From: Dehalococcoidia bacterium
GTDB taxonomy: Bacteria; Chloroflexota; Dehalococcoidia; Lucifugimonadales; UBA3495
Assembly (NCBI GenBank): GCA_021295965.1
Contig: JAGWBI010000018.1
Span: 94,700-128,888, forward strand
Length of the DNA: 34,189 nt
Direction of reading: 5' to 3'
This document shows, piece after piece, positions 6,949 to 14,583 of the stretch (positions within the stretch are counted from its first letter, which is position 1; each line of letters opens with the position of its first letter). The translations under genes and the position numbers were made by a program. A model generated the notes under the pieces. The model saw nothing but the letters and a program-made list of their open reading frames with translations. It ran no database searches and was not told the DNA's origin.

Positions 6949-7659
6949 GGCTGCCGCCAGCGCCTCCGCCACGGTGATGTCTCCCGTGTACAGAGCGCGC
7001 CCGATGACTGCGGCTTCGGCGCCGGTTGGGACCAACTTCTCCACGTGGGCGCCCGCACCCACCCCACCGGCGGATAGCACATGGAGCCCACTATCCCGAA
7101 CCAATTGAGCGGTCGCCTCATAGTTTGGCTCTTCCAGTGTGCCGTCGCGGGAAATGTCGGTGTAAAGCAACCGTACTACCCCCAAATCGCCCATGCGTTG
7201 GGCCAACTCCGTGGCAGTGATTTCCGAGGTTTCCGTCCACCCCCGGATTGCTACCAGGCCGTCGCGGGCGTCCAACGCCACGATGACGCGCTCGCTGCCG
7301 AACCGGCGGCACAGTTCTTCCACCAGGTCCGGGTTGGCGACGGCGGCGGTGCCGACCACAATGCGGGCAGCGCCGGCGTCGAACAGGCCGGCCGCCGTTT
7401 CCACGCTGCGGATGCCGCCGCCCACCTGCACCGGTATGTCCAGCCTCTGCGTGATGGCGGTGATAGCAGCCAGGTTGGCCGGGTTTCCCGAGTGAGCGCC
7501 GTCCAGGTCAACGATGTGGAGACGTTGCCCGCCCTCTGCCCGCCAGCGTTCGGCCACAGCCAAAGGGTTGTCGGAAAAGACCGTTTCCTGCTCGTAGTCG
7601 CCCTGGTAAAGCCGGACGCAGTTGCCGCCGCGCAGGTCGATTGCCGGGATAATTTCCAT
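6940..7659 (-). CDS. hisA: Phosphoribosylformimino-5-aminoimidazole carboxamide ribotide isomerase
   Basis: A 239-residue (beta/alpha)8 barrel catalysing the Amadori rearrangement of ProFAR to PRFAR, the fourth step of histidine synthesis. It has the catalytic Asp8 in IIPAIDLRGG and the second catalytic Asp130 in VIVALDARDG. The half-barrel phosphate sites are VQVGGGIRS and VLSAGGVGA, and YTDISRDGT is the usual HisA block. Its length is normal for the family. A PriA-type dual function (with TrpF) cannot be excluded from sequence alone. It is the last gene of the minus-strand group hatching from 9604 down to 6940 and starts five bases after the protease stop codon, so it is likely co-transcribed with hisH upstream. 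Confidence 0.96.
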   Translation of the reverse strand: MEIIPAIDLRGGNCVRLYQGDYEQETVFSDNPLAVAERWRAEGGQRLHIVDLDGAHSGNPANLAAITAITQRLDIPVQVGGGIRSVETAAGLFDAGAARIVVGTAAVANPDLVEELCRRFGSERVIVALDARDGLVAIRGWTETSEITATELAQRMGDLGVVRLLYTDISRDGTLEEPNYEATAQLVRDSGLHVLSAGGVGAGAHVEKLVPTGAEAAVIGRALYTGDITVAEALAAAKI

Positions 7660-7663
7660 AGTT

Positions 7664-8050
7664 CTAACCGCTGATCTCCGCCGGCAGTGGGCTGATGGTC
7701 ACTGCCCCGTTGTCGGTTATTTCGGCGGTGAGCAGGCTGCCCCACAACAGTCCGATGCCGATTAGTGGATCGCCTTCCGCTTCTATGATCCGAATCGGCC
7801 GTCTGTCGCCACGCCAGATCGCGATTCCCTCATAGGCGGTAACGTTGAAAATCCTACCGGTTGCAACTACCATCTCACTAGGCTCAGAGTAAGGCATCCT
7901 CAGCGGTGCAACAAGATTGCTTGGCAGCGACAGATCTCCATCAAACCCGGTGTCTATCACGGCTTCAAATCGATGAACGTATCCGTTGGAGTCCAGCACC
8001 CGTATGGGCGCTATCAACTCTCCGTCCTGGTTGATTCTTCCGGCAATCAT
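7664..8050 (-). CDS. Retropepsin-like (clan AA) aspartic protease
   Basis: A 128-residue single-domain aspartic protease that should work as a dimer. The catalytic motif is AVIDTGFDGDLSLP, with the DTG triad, and the second flap-like half contains EGDPLIGIGLLWG, where the LIG(I/M) pattern is typical of AF_0612-like clan AA proteases. No signal peptide or membrane helix is visible, so it is probably cytoplasmic. The start ATG at 8050 overlaps the TGA of the upstream small gene (ATGA) and has GGAAGG immediately before it; a TTG at 8065 would add five residues. It is nested between hisH and hisA together with its upstream partner. The physiological substrate is unknown. Confidence 0.85.
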   Translation of the reverse strand: MIAGRINQDGELIAPIRVLDSNGYVHRFEAVIDTGFDGDLSLPSNLVAPLRMPYSEPSEMVVATGRIFNVTAYEGIAIWRGDRRPIRIIEAEGDPLIGIGLLWGSLLTAEITDNGAVTISPLPAEISG

Positions 8051-8325
8051 CCTTCCGGGTTCCAAATTATTTTGCGCGGGCTGCGGAGGCGAAACACTGC
8101 CTTATGCCCAACCCGAATTGTGTGGGTCACTGCATTCGGTCGCCGATTACGCAACTCTTGCGTCGTGTAACCGAGATCGCTTCCGATGGCATAATCCTCG
8201 GTCGTGACGTCAATCACCACAAACTTGCCCTTTCCCTGAGGCTCAACCAGATGCTTGATTTTGGTCTCGTAAATCTTTTTGCCCAGCGCTTTGCGCTCCT
8301 CGTAATCATTGACCGGAGTAGTCAT
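8047..8325 (-). CDS. Small hypothetical protein coupled to the aspartic protease
   Basis: A 92-residue protein beginning MTTPVNDYEERKALGKKIYE and containing KGKFVVIDVTTEDYAIGSD followed by NAVTHTIRVGHKAVFRL. I do not recognise a named domain. The sequence gives an N-terminal helix and a small beta-rich core. I have the impression that similar small proteins often precede clan AA proteases, but this needs a search. The ATG at 8325 is chosen for its GGGAGAG ribosome site (8334-8340) with about 8-base spacing; an upstream start at 8352 is less well supported. The TGA overlaps the protease ATG, so the pair looks like a functional unit, possibly substrate or regulator with its protease. Confidence 0.8.
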   Translation of the reverse strand: MTTPVNDYEERKALGKKIYETKIKHLVEPQGKGKFVVIDVTTEDYAIGSDLGYTTQELRNRRPNAVTHTIRVGHKAVFRLRSPRKIIWNPEG

Positions 8326-8367
8326 AGTAGGATCTCTCCCTAGCCCCAGCAAGTTGCCGCTGCCCGG

Positions 8368-9006
8368 CTAGCCGGGGTTGGCCACCTGCCGGATGAAATT
8401 GGCGTAAATCCGCAACCCGTTTTCGCCGCTTTTTTCCGGATGGAACTGGGTCGCCACCACGTTGTCGTGGGCGTAGATGCTGCAGAAGGGGACACCGTAT
8501 TCGGTGAGGCCGGCCACGTTCTCTCTCGCGACCGGGTCAGCGTAGTAGCTGTGGACGAAGTAGAAATGGCTGTCCTGGGGGATGCCCTCCCACAGAGGAT
8601 GTTGCCTCTGGAACCGCACGGTGTTCCACCCCATGTGGGGCACCTTCAGGCCGTCCGGCAACCGCCGCACTCGTCCCGGCACCAAGCCCAGGCAGTCGGC
8701 GTCCCCCTCGTCGGTGGCGTCCAGAAGCAGTTGCAGCCCCAGGCAAACCCCGAGGAAAGGCCGCCCGCTGGCTATGTAGTCGAGCAGGGGCCGCACCAGA
8801 TCGCGGGTTTGCAGCGCATCCATCGCGGCCGGCCCCGATCCTACCCCGGGCAATATCACTCCGTCTGCGGTTTCCAACGCGGCGGCATTGGAGGTTACGG
8901 TTGGCGTGACGCCGGCCTTCTCCACGGCGCGGGCCACGCTGCGCAGGTTGCCCGATTCGTAGTCGATGATGACGACGCGCGGCGCGTCGAGTGCGGCGCC
9001 AGCCAT
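8368..9006 (-). CDS. hisH: Imidazole glycerol phosphate synthase, glutaminase subunit
   Basis: A 212-residue class I glutamine amidotransferase that supplies ammonia to HisF for making IGP and AICAR. The nucleophile is Cys88 in FLGVCLGLQLL, and the other triad members are His189 and Glu191 in ATQFHPEKSG. VILPGVGSGP is the usual oxyanion-strand block, and PHMGWN is the HisH signature. The first eight residues (MAGAALDA) extend slightly beyond typical starts. No hisF is visible in the window. It is separated from hisA by two non-histidine genes and sits seven bases downstream of the cobalamin adenosyltransferase gene, all in one direction, so the group may be a single transcript. Confidence 0.96.
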   Translation of the reverse strand: MAGAALDAPRVVIIDYESGNLRSVARAVEKAGVTPTVTSNAAALETADGVILPGVGSGPAAMDALQTRDLVRPLLDYIASGRPFLGVCLGLQLLLDATDEGDADCLGLVPGRVRRLPDGLKVPHMGWNTVRFQRQHPLWEGIPQDSHFYFVHSYYADPVARENVAGLTEYGVPFCSIYAHDNVVATQFHPEKSGENGLRIYANFIRQVANPG

Positions 9007-9013
9007 CGCGGTA

Positions 9014-9604
9014 TCAGACGCGATCGCCGGTGGCCCGTTCGATGGGAATGTCTCGGTCGTGGTAACGGGCCAGCACGAAAAGCAGGTCGCCCAGGCGATT
9101 CAGGTAGGCAAGTATCAGGGGATTGGTCAAGCCGCCGACTTCGGACAGCGCAACCACCCGTCGCTCCGCCGTGCGGATAACCGTCCGAGCCGAGTCCATC
9201 GCCGACGAGGACGGTGTGCCGCCCGGCAGGATGAATACTTGGGGCATCTGGAAGTGGGTTTCCAGCTCGTCGATGGTTTCTTCCAGGTTATCCACCATCC
9301 CCTCGGTAACGGGAGTAAAGTGCTGGTGGAACAGGTCGTATTTTTCGGGGTCCGTCGCCAGCTCGGCGGCAACGGTGAAGAGTTCGCGTTGCAGGTCGCG
9401 GAGGATATTCTTCACCTTTTCGTCATCGGTGAGCGCGCGCGCCAGGCCCATCAGGCTGACGGCTTCATCGGTGATGCCGTAGGCTTCGGTGTGCGGGTTG
9501 GCCTTGGAAACCCGCCCGCCGTAGAGCAGGCTGGTTTCGCCCTGGTCGCCGTACTTAGTATAGACCCGCTTGCGACGCTGCGATGACGATGATGACGTGC
9601 TCAT
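9014..9604 (-). CDS. PduO-type ATP:cob(I)alamin adenosyltransferase
   Basis: A 196-residue all-helical enzyme that transfers the adenosyl group from ATP to cob(I)alamin to form adenosylcobalamin. The N-terminal ATP-binding block is YTKYGDQGETSLLYGGRVSK (residues 15-34), close to the family pattern T(R/K)xGDxGxTxL. The C-terminal block is VFILPGGTPSSSAMDSA, followed by ARTVIRTAERRVVAL with the conserved R-x-x-E-R. The start ATG at 9604 has GGAG about nine bases upstream. It is the first gene of the minus-strand group leading into hisH and hisA. Adenosylcobalamin-dependent enzymes are not in the window, so its client is unknown. Confidence 0.92.
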   Translation of the reverse strand: MSTSSSSSQRRKRVYTKYGDQGETSLLYGGRVSKANPHTEAYGITDEAVSLMGLARALTDDEKVKNILRDLQRELFTVAAELATDPEKYDLFHQHFTPVTEGMVDNLEETIDELETHFQMPQVFILPGGTPSSSAMDSARTVIRTAERRVVALSEVGGLTNPLILAYLNRLGDLLFVLARYHDRDIPIERATGDRV

Positions 9605-9696
9605 AATGACTTGCTCCAGGGCGTGTTGGGACGATAGACCATTCTAGCATCCCGCCGCCGCCGTCATAACCCCCGCACCGTGATAGAATCCGCCCC

Positions 9697-9970
9697 ATGA
9701 CCACCCCCAACTTCGCCGACCGCACCATCTGGACGGGCGACAACCTCGAAATTCTGCGCGGCCTCAACTCCGCGTCCGTTGACCTCATCTACCTGGACCC
9801 GCCCTTCAACTCCAACCGCAACTACGCCGCCCCGGATCCCGCGCTCCGGGGGCGGCACTGACCACCTGGAGAATCTGCAACTGCTCTGCGCCCACTGCAA
9901 CCGGGTCAAGGGGGATAGGCCGCAGGAATAACTGGTTGCGCGGCTCCGGGAGATGGGGATGGTGGCGTAG
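9697..9970 (+). pseudogene. Collapsed DNA methyltransferase-HNH fusion gene (remnant)
   Basis: From ATG 9697 the frame encodes an intact methyltransferase N-terminus: TIWTGDNLEILRGL, then the catalytic motif IV block LIYLDPPFNSNRNY, and it stops at TGA 9858-9860. In another frame from 9848 the sequence reads GGTDHLENLQLLCAHCNRVKG, the end of an HNH nuclease domain with C..C spacing, then a stop TAA (9929-9931) and a last in-frame tail ending at TAG 9968-9970. In complete proteins of this kind, as I recall them, these two parts are the N- and C-termini of one long polypeptide, so most of the gene has been deleted and the ends joined out of frame. The junction lies in a GC-rich hairpin (9826-9856). 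Confidence 0.82.
9826..9856. repeat. GC-rich inverted repeat at the deletion junction
   Basis: GCCGCCCCGGA (9826-9836) and TCCGGGGGCGGC (9845-9856) are inverted copies, apart from one extra base, and flank an 8-base loop. It coincides with the point where the methyltransferase N-terminus meets the HNH C-terminus, so it may have promoted the deletion. Confidence 0.75.
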
Positions 9971-9982
9971 GGAGAATGCTCC

Positions 9983-10330
9983 ATGGCTGACGACATCAAA
10001 GAGTCCAAAATCCTAGAAAAAGCAATGCTTGCTCTACTCGACGATACGGCGCACGTAGAAAGCCGGATCCATCATGGCCCCAAAAAATTTGATGCATATC
10101 CCAGCCAAGTTCAGCTCGCTGCGCTGAGGATGGTTCGATCTGCCGGTTTCAAAGAGCAGAATGGCACCATTACGTGGGAAGGTTGGAAATATCGCTATTC
10201 CAAACACCACCCTGTAAGAAGTTGGCTGGAAGCCAATTGGTTCCCTGCGACAGTCGCCACTGCAACAATTTTGACCGGTATTGCTGTTGTCGTGACATCG
10301 GCACTGGCGCTTGTCCTATCGTCGAGTTGA
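9983..10330 (+). CDS. Small protein with C-terminal membrane anchor, unknown function
   Basis: A 115-residue protein. Residues 1-80 are soluble and charged, with helices around KILEKAMLALLDDTAHVESRI and a basic stretch WKYRYSKHHPVRSW. Residues about 88-112 (VATATILTGIAVVVTSALAL) form one transmembrane helix, so the protein is probably tail-anchored with its body in the cytoplasm. There is no signal peptide. The ATG at 9983 has GGGAGAA about 7 bases upstream. It begins 12 bases after the methyltransferase pseudogene and may once have belonged to the same accessory unit. I do not recognise the family and assign no function. Confidence 0.75.
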   Translation: MADDIKESKILEKAMLALLDDTAHVESRIHHGPKKFDAYPSQVQLAALRMVRSAGFKEQNGTITWEGWKYRYSKHHPVRSWLEANWFPATVATATILTGIAVVVTSALALVLSSS

Positions 10331-10349
10331 CGGGAAAAGCATCGTTAGA

Positions 10350-10586
10350 TTGGAGTTCACCGAATACTTCCAGACGGTTCGTCATCGTCCAGATCGCTCG
10401 TTCATCGCGCTCGAATGGATCCGACGAGTGATTGACCATCCAGTCCGGGAAGCGGTACAAGTCGACGGACGCATCAGGCGTTGGGCGCCCATTGCGGAGA
10501 TGGACGGAAGGTATTTGAGGGTGGTTCTGCTGCCCGACGGTATCACCGTTCACAATGCCTTCTTTGACCGGAGGTTCAGGCCATGA
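10350..10586 (+). CDS. DUF4258-like small protein, possible toxin half of a DUF2283 pair
   Basis: About 78 residues from TTG 10350 (LEFTEYFQTVRHRPDR...). The pattern EWIRRVIDHP, then VDGRIRRWAPI and YLRVVLLPDGITVHNAFFDRRF resembles DUF4258/BrnT-like small proteins, some of which are RelE-fold mRNA interferases. The exact start is unclear: no ATG lies in frame near the fold start, an upstream TTG at 10311 is also open, and no good ribosome site is visible. The stop overlaps the next gene's ATG (ATGA), a typical toxin-antitoxin arrangement. The pairing with DUF2283 is seen directly; the toxin role is inference. Confidence 0.7.
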   Translation: MEFTEYFQTVRHRPDRSFIALEWIRRVIDHPVREAVQVDGRIRRWAPIAEMDGRYLRVVLLPDGITVHNAFFDRRFRP

Positions 10587-10795
10587 ACATCAAATACTTT
10601 TCGGATACCGACACCCTGTACATTGAACTTTATCCAGCTGAGGTTGACGAAACCCGCGACTTGGACGAGGACACACTGTTGGAGCTGGACGCAGCCGGCC
10701 ACCTCTGCGCCCTGACCATCGAACATGCTAGCGCTCGCATGGACATTCCAGCGTTTTCTTACGAGCATATCCCGAGTCTGGCCAGCGGCTCCTGA
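10583..10795 (+). CDS. DUF2283 family small protein, possible antitoxin
   Basis: A 70-residue protein of the DUF2283 type: YFSDTDTLYIEL at the start, then the acidic VDETRDLDEDTLLELDAAGHLCALTIEHAS, matching the family pattern in which an acidic loop is followed by G-x-hydrophobic-IEI-xxAS. It is acidic, as expected for a neutraliser of the basic protein encoded just upstream. The ATG sits inside the upstream stop codon. DUF2283 genes are often found beside DUF4258-type genes, and a toxin-antitoxin role has been suggested for such pairs, but function is not shown by this sequence. Confidence 0.85.
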   Translation: MNIKYFSDTDTLYIELYPAEVDETRDLDEDTLLELDAAGHLCALTIEHASARMDIPAFSYEHIPSLASGS

Positions 10796-10915
10796 GTGTC
10801 GTCCTGGCCTAAGTCCTGTCCATCTCGCCAATCCCGAAAATCCTGCTTCTGACCATTACGCCTCCCGTCGCCGGCGCGACAGCAAGCACAGGAACACGCC
10901 GACGGAGAACGCCAG

Positions 10916-11116
10916 ATGAAAACCGTAGCCGAAATTCAGCAGACCATTTTGGAACTTTCCAAATCGGACCGCGATCAATTGAGCCGCTGGTTTCACGAAC
11001 TGGATTGGGAACGCTGGGACGCGGAAATCGAGCAAGATTCCCACGATGGCAAGCTGGACTTCCTGCTTGCACAGGCCGTCCAAGCGAAAGCAGATGGCAA
11101 GTTGCAAGAACTCTGA
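10916..11116 (+). CDS. Orphan antitoxin-like small protein
   Basis: A 66-residue acidic protein: an N-terminal helix TVAEIQQTILELSKSDRDQLSRWF, then WDAEIEQDSHDGKLDFLLAQAV. The second part resembles the C-terminal tail of RelB-like or addiction-module antitoxins, in which W-D-x-x-I-x-x-D-x-x-x-G-K-L-D is common. In such modules a RelE-type toxin gene normally follows directly; here the next 119 bases contain no toxin-like frame before cofE, so it appears to be an orphan. The start ATG at 10916 has GGAG a few bases upstream. It may still protect against a toxin encoded elsewhere. Confidence 0.72.
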   Translation: MKTVAEIQQTILELSKSDRDQLSRWFHELDWERWDAEIEQDSHDGKLDFLLAQAVQAKADGKLQEL

Positions 11117-11235
11117 CGTGCCCGGCAACGCCGGAACTTGGGCAACAGCCGTCGGACCAGGTGATAAACTGGTGTCAGTAGGTTGTCGTACAGACGGCCC
11201 GAATCCTGCCGATAGCCATTCTGGAGAGGTGCGCC

Positions 11236-11994
11236 ATGCCGCCGGAAATTCGCGCCGTAGGAATTGAGGGACTGCCCGAGGTGCGGGCCGGAGACGACCT
11301 GGCCGCGCAGATTATGGACGCCGCCGCCGCCCAAGGGACTGCCATCGACGATGGCGACGTGCTGGTGGTGACGCAGAAGATTGTCAGCAAGGCCGAGGGG
11401 CGGGTGATGACCATTGACGAAGTGGAAGCCTCGCCACTGGCGGTTGCGATCACCGAGGGGCACCGCCGGGACCCGCGCCACACCGAGATGATCCTGCGGG
11501 AAAGTCGCCGCGTGGTGCGCATGGACCGGGGGGTCATCATCAGCGAGACCTACCACGGCTACATCTGCGCCAACGCCGGCATTGATGCCTCCAACATTCC
11601 CGGCGTCGATGCCATCTGCCTGCTGCCCGTGGACCCGGACGCATCGGCCCGGCGTATCCGCGACAGCGTCCGGCAGCGGCTGGGCGTGGATGTCGCGGTG
11701 TTGGTGTCGGACACCTTCGGACGGCCCTGGCGCAACGGGGCGGTCAACGTCTCAATCGGCGTGGCCGGGTTCAACCCCGTTATCAGCTACGTCGGCGAGT
11801 TCGATCCCCACGGAAACGAACTGCACACCACGACAATCGCGGTGGCCGACGAACTGGCGGCGACGGCGGAACTGGTTACGGGCAAGCTGCTGGGTGTGCC
11901 CGTGGCCCTCATCAAGGGCTACCCCTACGAGCGCATGGACGACGCCGACAGCCGGGCCATCGTGCGCGATCCCGACAAGGATTTATTCCGGTAA
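11236..11994 (+). CDS. cofE: Coenzyme F420-0:L-glutamate ligase
   Basis: A 252-residue CofE-type enzyme that uses GTP to add L-glutamate residues to F420-0, the last step in making the redox cofactor F420. Signature blocks are GDVLVVTQKIVSKAEGR (about residues 40-56), then VLVSDTFGRPWRNGAVNVSIG (about 156-176) with acidic and basic residues that bind metal and nucleotide, and KLLGVPVALIKGYPY near the end. The length fits single-domain CofE; the fused C-terminal flavin reductase part of mycobacterial FbiB is absent. The other F420 genes (cofC, cofD, cofG/H) are not in the window. The stop codon abuts the stop of the convergent Uma2 gene with no base between. Confidence 0.95.
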   Translation: MPPEIRAVGIEGLPEVRAGDDLAAQIMDAAAAQGTAIDDGDVLVVTQKIVSKAEGRVMTIDEVEASPLAVAITEGHRRDPRHTEMILRESRRVVRMDRGVIISETYHGYICANAGIDASNIPGVDAICLLPVDPDASARRIRDSVRQRLGVDVAVLVSDTFGRPWRNGAVNVSIGVAGFNPVISYVGEFDPHGNELHTTTIAVADELAATAELVTGKLLGVPVALIKGYPYERMDDADSRAIVRDPDKDLFR

Positions 11995-12705
11995 TCAGCC
12001 CTCGCCCCGCAGCCGGCGGACTTCCGCCTGTAGGCGGGCGATTTCCACCTGTTGGCGAGCGTTTTGTCCCCGTGGATGCTCGTACTCCCCTCCGGTCAGG
12101 GGATTGTGGATACGGAACTGTTCCTCTCTCCACCGGAAGTTCAGGTTCAGGATCAGGCTGGTGGCGCCCACGCTCTCGTCATCGTACTGGTTCAGCGGAA
12201 ACTGACGGTATTGTCCGTTGACCAGTTCCTCGCCGAGGATAGGCTGGCCGTAAAAGTCGCCGCCCGATGGGTCGAAGCGCCAGTATTCCGGCACCCCAAT
12301 CTGCCGGTAAATCTCCCGTTTGCGCACGTTGTCGCTCCGGTAGGTGGAGTGCGACCCGACTTCGATGACAACATCCGGCGGCTTGCTGTTCTGTATAGGG
12401 TCGTAGCCCACGCGGTCCCAGATGGCAGCAGTGTCCACGTCCAATGCTATCAGGCAGTCAGGAATCACGTGCGGGGGCGGGCCGCCGGCGGGACCGGGCG
12501 AGCCATAATAGATCGGGATTTGTTCACCGATGAGGATGGTCGGATGATAGGGGAAGTCGTATCCTGGAGTGAGGATGCTTTGCAGCGTTTCCCGCAGGTA
12601 ACCGTTAGATGGCGTTTCCTGCATATCTCTGGGCTCCGGCGGCAGTTCGGGGTACGGCTCCCATACGGCAGAAGCCCGGTGAGGTTGAGGTTTCGCAGCA
12701 GTCAT
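11995..12705 (-). CDS. Uma2 family (DUF820) putative endonuclease
   Basis: A 236-residue Uma2 protein, paralogous to the gene at 4802. Core motifs are HVIPDCLIALDVD, PPDVVIEVGSHST with the canonical Glu, and KREIYRQIGVPEYWRFDPSGG. The following block GQPILGEELVNGQYRQFPL is closely similar to the other copy's SRPLVGERLVNGEYRELPL. The C-terminus forms a helical tail (ARQQVEIARLQAEVRRLRGEG), shorter than the repeat-built tail of the paralog. The first 40 residues are proline-rich. The start ATG at 12705 is the first in frame. Uma2 families have expanded in cyanobacteria and Chloroflexota, sometimes close to transposons; what they do is unknown. Convergent with cofE, with touching stop codons. 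Confidence 0.9.
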   Translation of the reverse strand: MTAAKPQPHRASAVWEPYPELPPEPRDMQETPSNGYLRETLQSILTPGYDFPYHPTILIGEQIPIYYGSPGPAGGPPPHVIPDCLIALDVDTAAIWDRVGYDPIQNSKPPDVVIEVGSHSTYRSDNVRKREIYRQIGVPEYWRFDPSGGDFYGQPILGEELVNGQYRQFPLNQYDDESVGATSLILNLNFRWREEQFRIHNPLTGGEYEHPRGQNARQQVEIARLQAEVRRLRGEG

Positions 12706-12775
12706 GGTAGTTCCCCCGAATCGTCGGCAATGTCATAGGACCCAACGGATTGTATTGTAAGGAAGTGTGCCGCCG

Positions 12776-13870
12776 CTACAAGTTCAACCGACGCTGTTCG
12801 ACGGCAGGGGTTGGCGGGGTTTCGTCATCGCCCTCGGCGGTGAAACCGGAGACACCCACGCCCAGCAATCGAAAAGCTCTTCCCGGCTCCAATTCCCGTT
12901 CCAACAATGTCCACGCGGTAGCAATGATGGCGTCGGTATCGTTGGTGGGGTGGCCCAGCGTAGTCTGTCGGGTAAAGGTGGTGAAGTCGGACAGGCGCAT
13001 CTTTGTCGTCACCGTGCGGCCGGACAGTCCCTTGCGGGCCAGCGAGCCGGCGACGCTGCCCGACAATCTTTCCACCACGGCCCGCAGTTCCGACGGGTCG
13101 GCCAGATCATCGGGGAAAGTGGTTTCGCTGCTGATTGATTTGGCCTCCCGTGTCGTCTGGACCGGGTCATGGTCGATCCCCCGGGCGTGGTCGCTGATGC
13201 TGGCGCCGCGCTTGCCAAACTGCCGGGAGAACCAGGCGTCGGGCATTTCAGCCAGCTGGCCGATGGTATGCACGCCGTCGGCGTTGAGGCGGGCCACGGA
13301 CTTGGGGCCGACACCCACCAGCTTGCTCACCGCCAGCGGCGCCAGGAACTCGGCTTCCTGTCCCACCGGAACCACCACCAATCCGTCGGGTTTCTGCAAG
13401 TCGGAGGCGATCTTGGCGACGCACTTGCCCGTGCCCAGTCCGACGGATATGGTCAGGCCGACCTCGGCGGCAATGCGCTCTTTTATGTCGATAGCGATGG
13501 CGATGGGGGAACGGTCCTCCGACGCCGCGGTGACGTCCAGATAGGCCTCGTCCAGTGATACCGGCTGGATGACGTCAGTAACATCGCGGAATATGTGCAT
13601 CACCTGGGCGGACACTTCGCGATAACGGTCGAACCGTGGGCGAATGATGATCCCATCGGGACATTGGCGTACCGCCGTGGCCATGGGCATGGCGGAGTGA
13701 ACGCCGAACTTGCGGGCTTCGTAGGATGCCGTGGCGACGACCCCGCGTCCCTCGGGTCGTCCACCCACCAGCACCGGAAGGCCCCGCAGTTCAGGGTTAT
13801 CCAACGCCTCCACGGCGGCGTAGAAGGCGTCCAGATCGGCGTGGATGATATGACGAATCTGCGGCGTCAT
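12776..13870 (-). CDS. dinB: DNA polymerase IV (Y-family translesion polymerase)
   Basis: A 364-residue Y-family polymerase for translesion DNA synthesis. Catalytic acidic residues are Asp12 in HADLDAFYAAVE and the pair Asp107-Glu108 in VSLDEAYLDVT; Phe16 is at the steric-gate position that excludes ribonucleotides. The palm/thumb block SVGLGTGKCVAKIASDLQKPDG and the helix-hairpin-helix VGVGPKSVARL follow, then the little-finger domain. The C-terminus ends QRRLNL, a weak form of the beta-clamp-binding motif QL(S/D)LF. The longer frame to 13954 adds 28 residues without family similarity; ATG 13870 gives the normal start MTPQIRHIIHADLDAF. No LexA box is recognised upstream. Confidence 0.95.
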   Translation of the reverse strand: MTPQIRHIIHADLDAFYAAVEALDNPELRGLPVLVGGRPEGRGVVATASYEARKFGVHSAMPMATAVRQCPDGIIIRPRFDRYREVSAQVMHIFRDVTDVIQPVSLDEAYLDVTAASEDRSPIAIAIDIKERIAAEVGLTISVGLGTGKCVAKIASDLQKPDGLVVVPVGQEAEFLAPLAVSKLVGVGPKSVARLNADGVHTIGQLAEMPDAWFSRQFGKRGASISDHARGIDHDPVQTTREAKSISSETTFPDDLADPSELRAVVERLSGSVAGSLARKGLSGRTVTTKMRLSDFTTFTRQTTLGHPTNDTDAIIATAWTLLERELEPGRAFRLLGVGVSGFTAEGDDETPPTPAVEQRRLNL

Positions 13871-14484
13871 GGCTGGTGAACTTACGAAAGACTGCCTGGT
13901 TACAAATATTTTACTCCCGGATTGCGTGCGTACGCATCCGGCAAACGTCATCACGCGGGTCTTTTCCCGAATCCACCGAAGGGATGCGGTGGGGCCGGTC
14001 AGACGAGGTGTGATCGGGTCGGTGTTTTGTTTCAGAAACCTTTATCCCCGAAAGCCGGGATCCCTTTCTCATCCCCTGATCACCCATCCACACCCATCCC
14101 TGCGGCGGAACGGAGCGCCATCACTTCACATAAACTGCGAACATTTAAGGGCTGGCTGCCAGCGTTCCATATCAGGTGGTTTGGTGGATCAGGCCGCGAT
14201 GTTGGAGGAGCGCCAAAAGGTTGTGCGGCGGCCATACTGCGCCCATCCTTTCCCGGCGTCGGCGCTCCCGATTCTGACGTTCCAGCCGCAGGGTGGTCTT
14301 GAACTTGCCTGCCCCGTCTCCAAATGTTGCAGTCCCGCTCCAGGGCTTTCCGACACCATTAGGTGGCACCGCCTCCGGTCGACGCCACTATCCTCGTCCC
14401 ATGGCGTTGCGCCTCCGCAACCTCATAGGGCTATGCTACATCTAAACCACCTGAACCGGAACGCCTTCCACTCGAAAGTACAAG
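13871..14484. other. Intergenic region without a supported gene
   Basis: About 700 bases separate the dinB start from the selenium-binding protein. An open frame covers much of it on the plus strand (13869-14510), but its peptide is low-complexity, rich in Pro, Arg, Ser and His and has no recognisable domain. A short inverted motif, ATCCCCG-aaagc-CGGGAT, lies near 14044-14062 and resembles parts of common dispersed palindromic repeats. No tRNA or other RNA gene was recognised. Confidence 0.6.
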
Positions 14485-14513
14485 TTGCCGCACTGCCGCG
14501 TGGCAGTTAGAAT
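14485..14513 (+). promoter_or_regulatory. Possible promoter of the selenium-binding protein gene
   Basis: TTGCCG (14485-14490) and TAGAAT (14508-14513) have the standard 17-base spacing and match four and five consensus positions. The predicted transcript would start near 14520, leaving a leader of about 64 bases before ATG 14584. Confidence 0.45.
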
Positions 14514-14583
14514 GACCGAGAACTGTTAGACAGTCACGATGCACCCTTGGTCAACCACTAAAAGAATTGGGAGATCAGTAGAA

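Noticed and set aside
11117-11235. RelE-type toxin expected after the antitoxin-like gene
   Set aside because: All frames are short and none shows RelE motifs; the gap is only 119 bases.
13869-14510. A 213-residue plus-strand frame in the dinB-SBP56 gap
   Set aside because: Low-complexity Pro/Arg/Ser/His peptide, no domain, no ribosome site.
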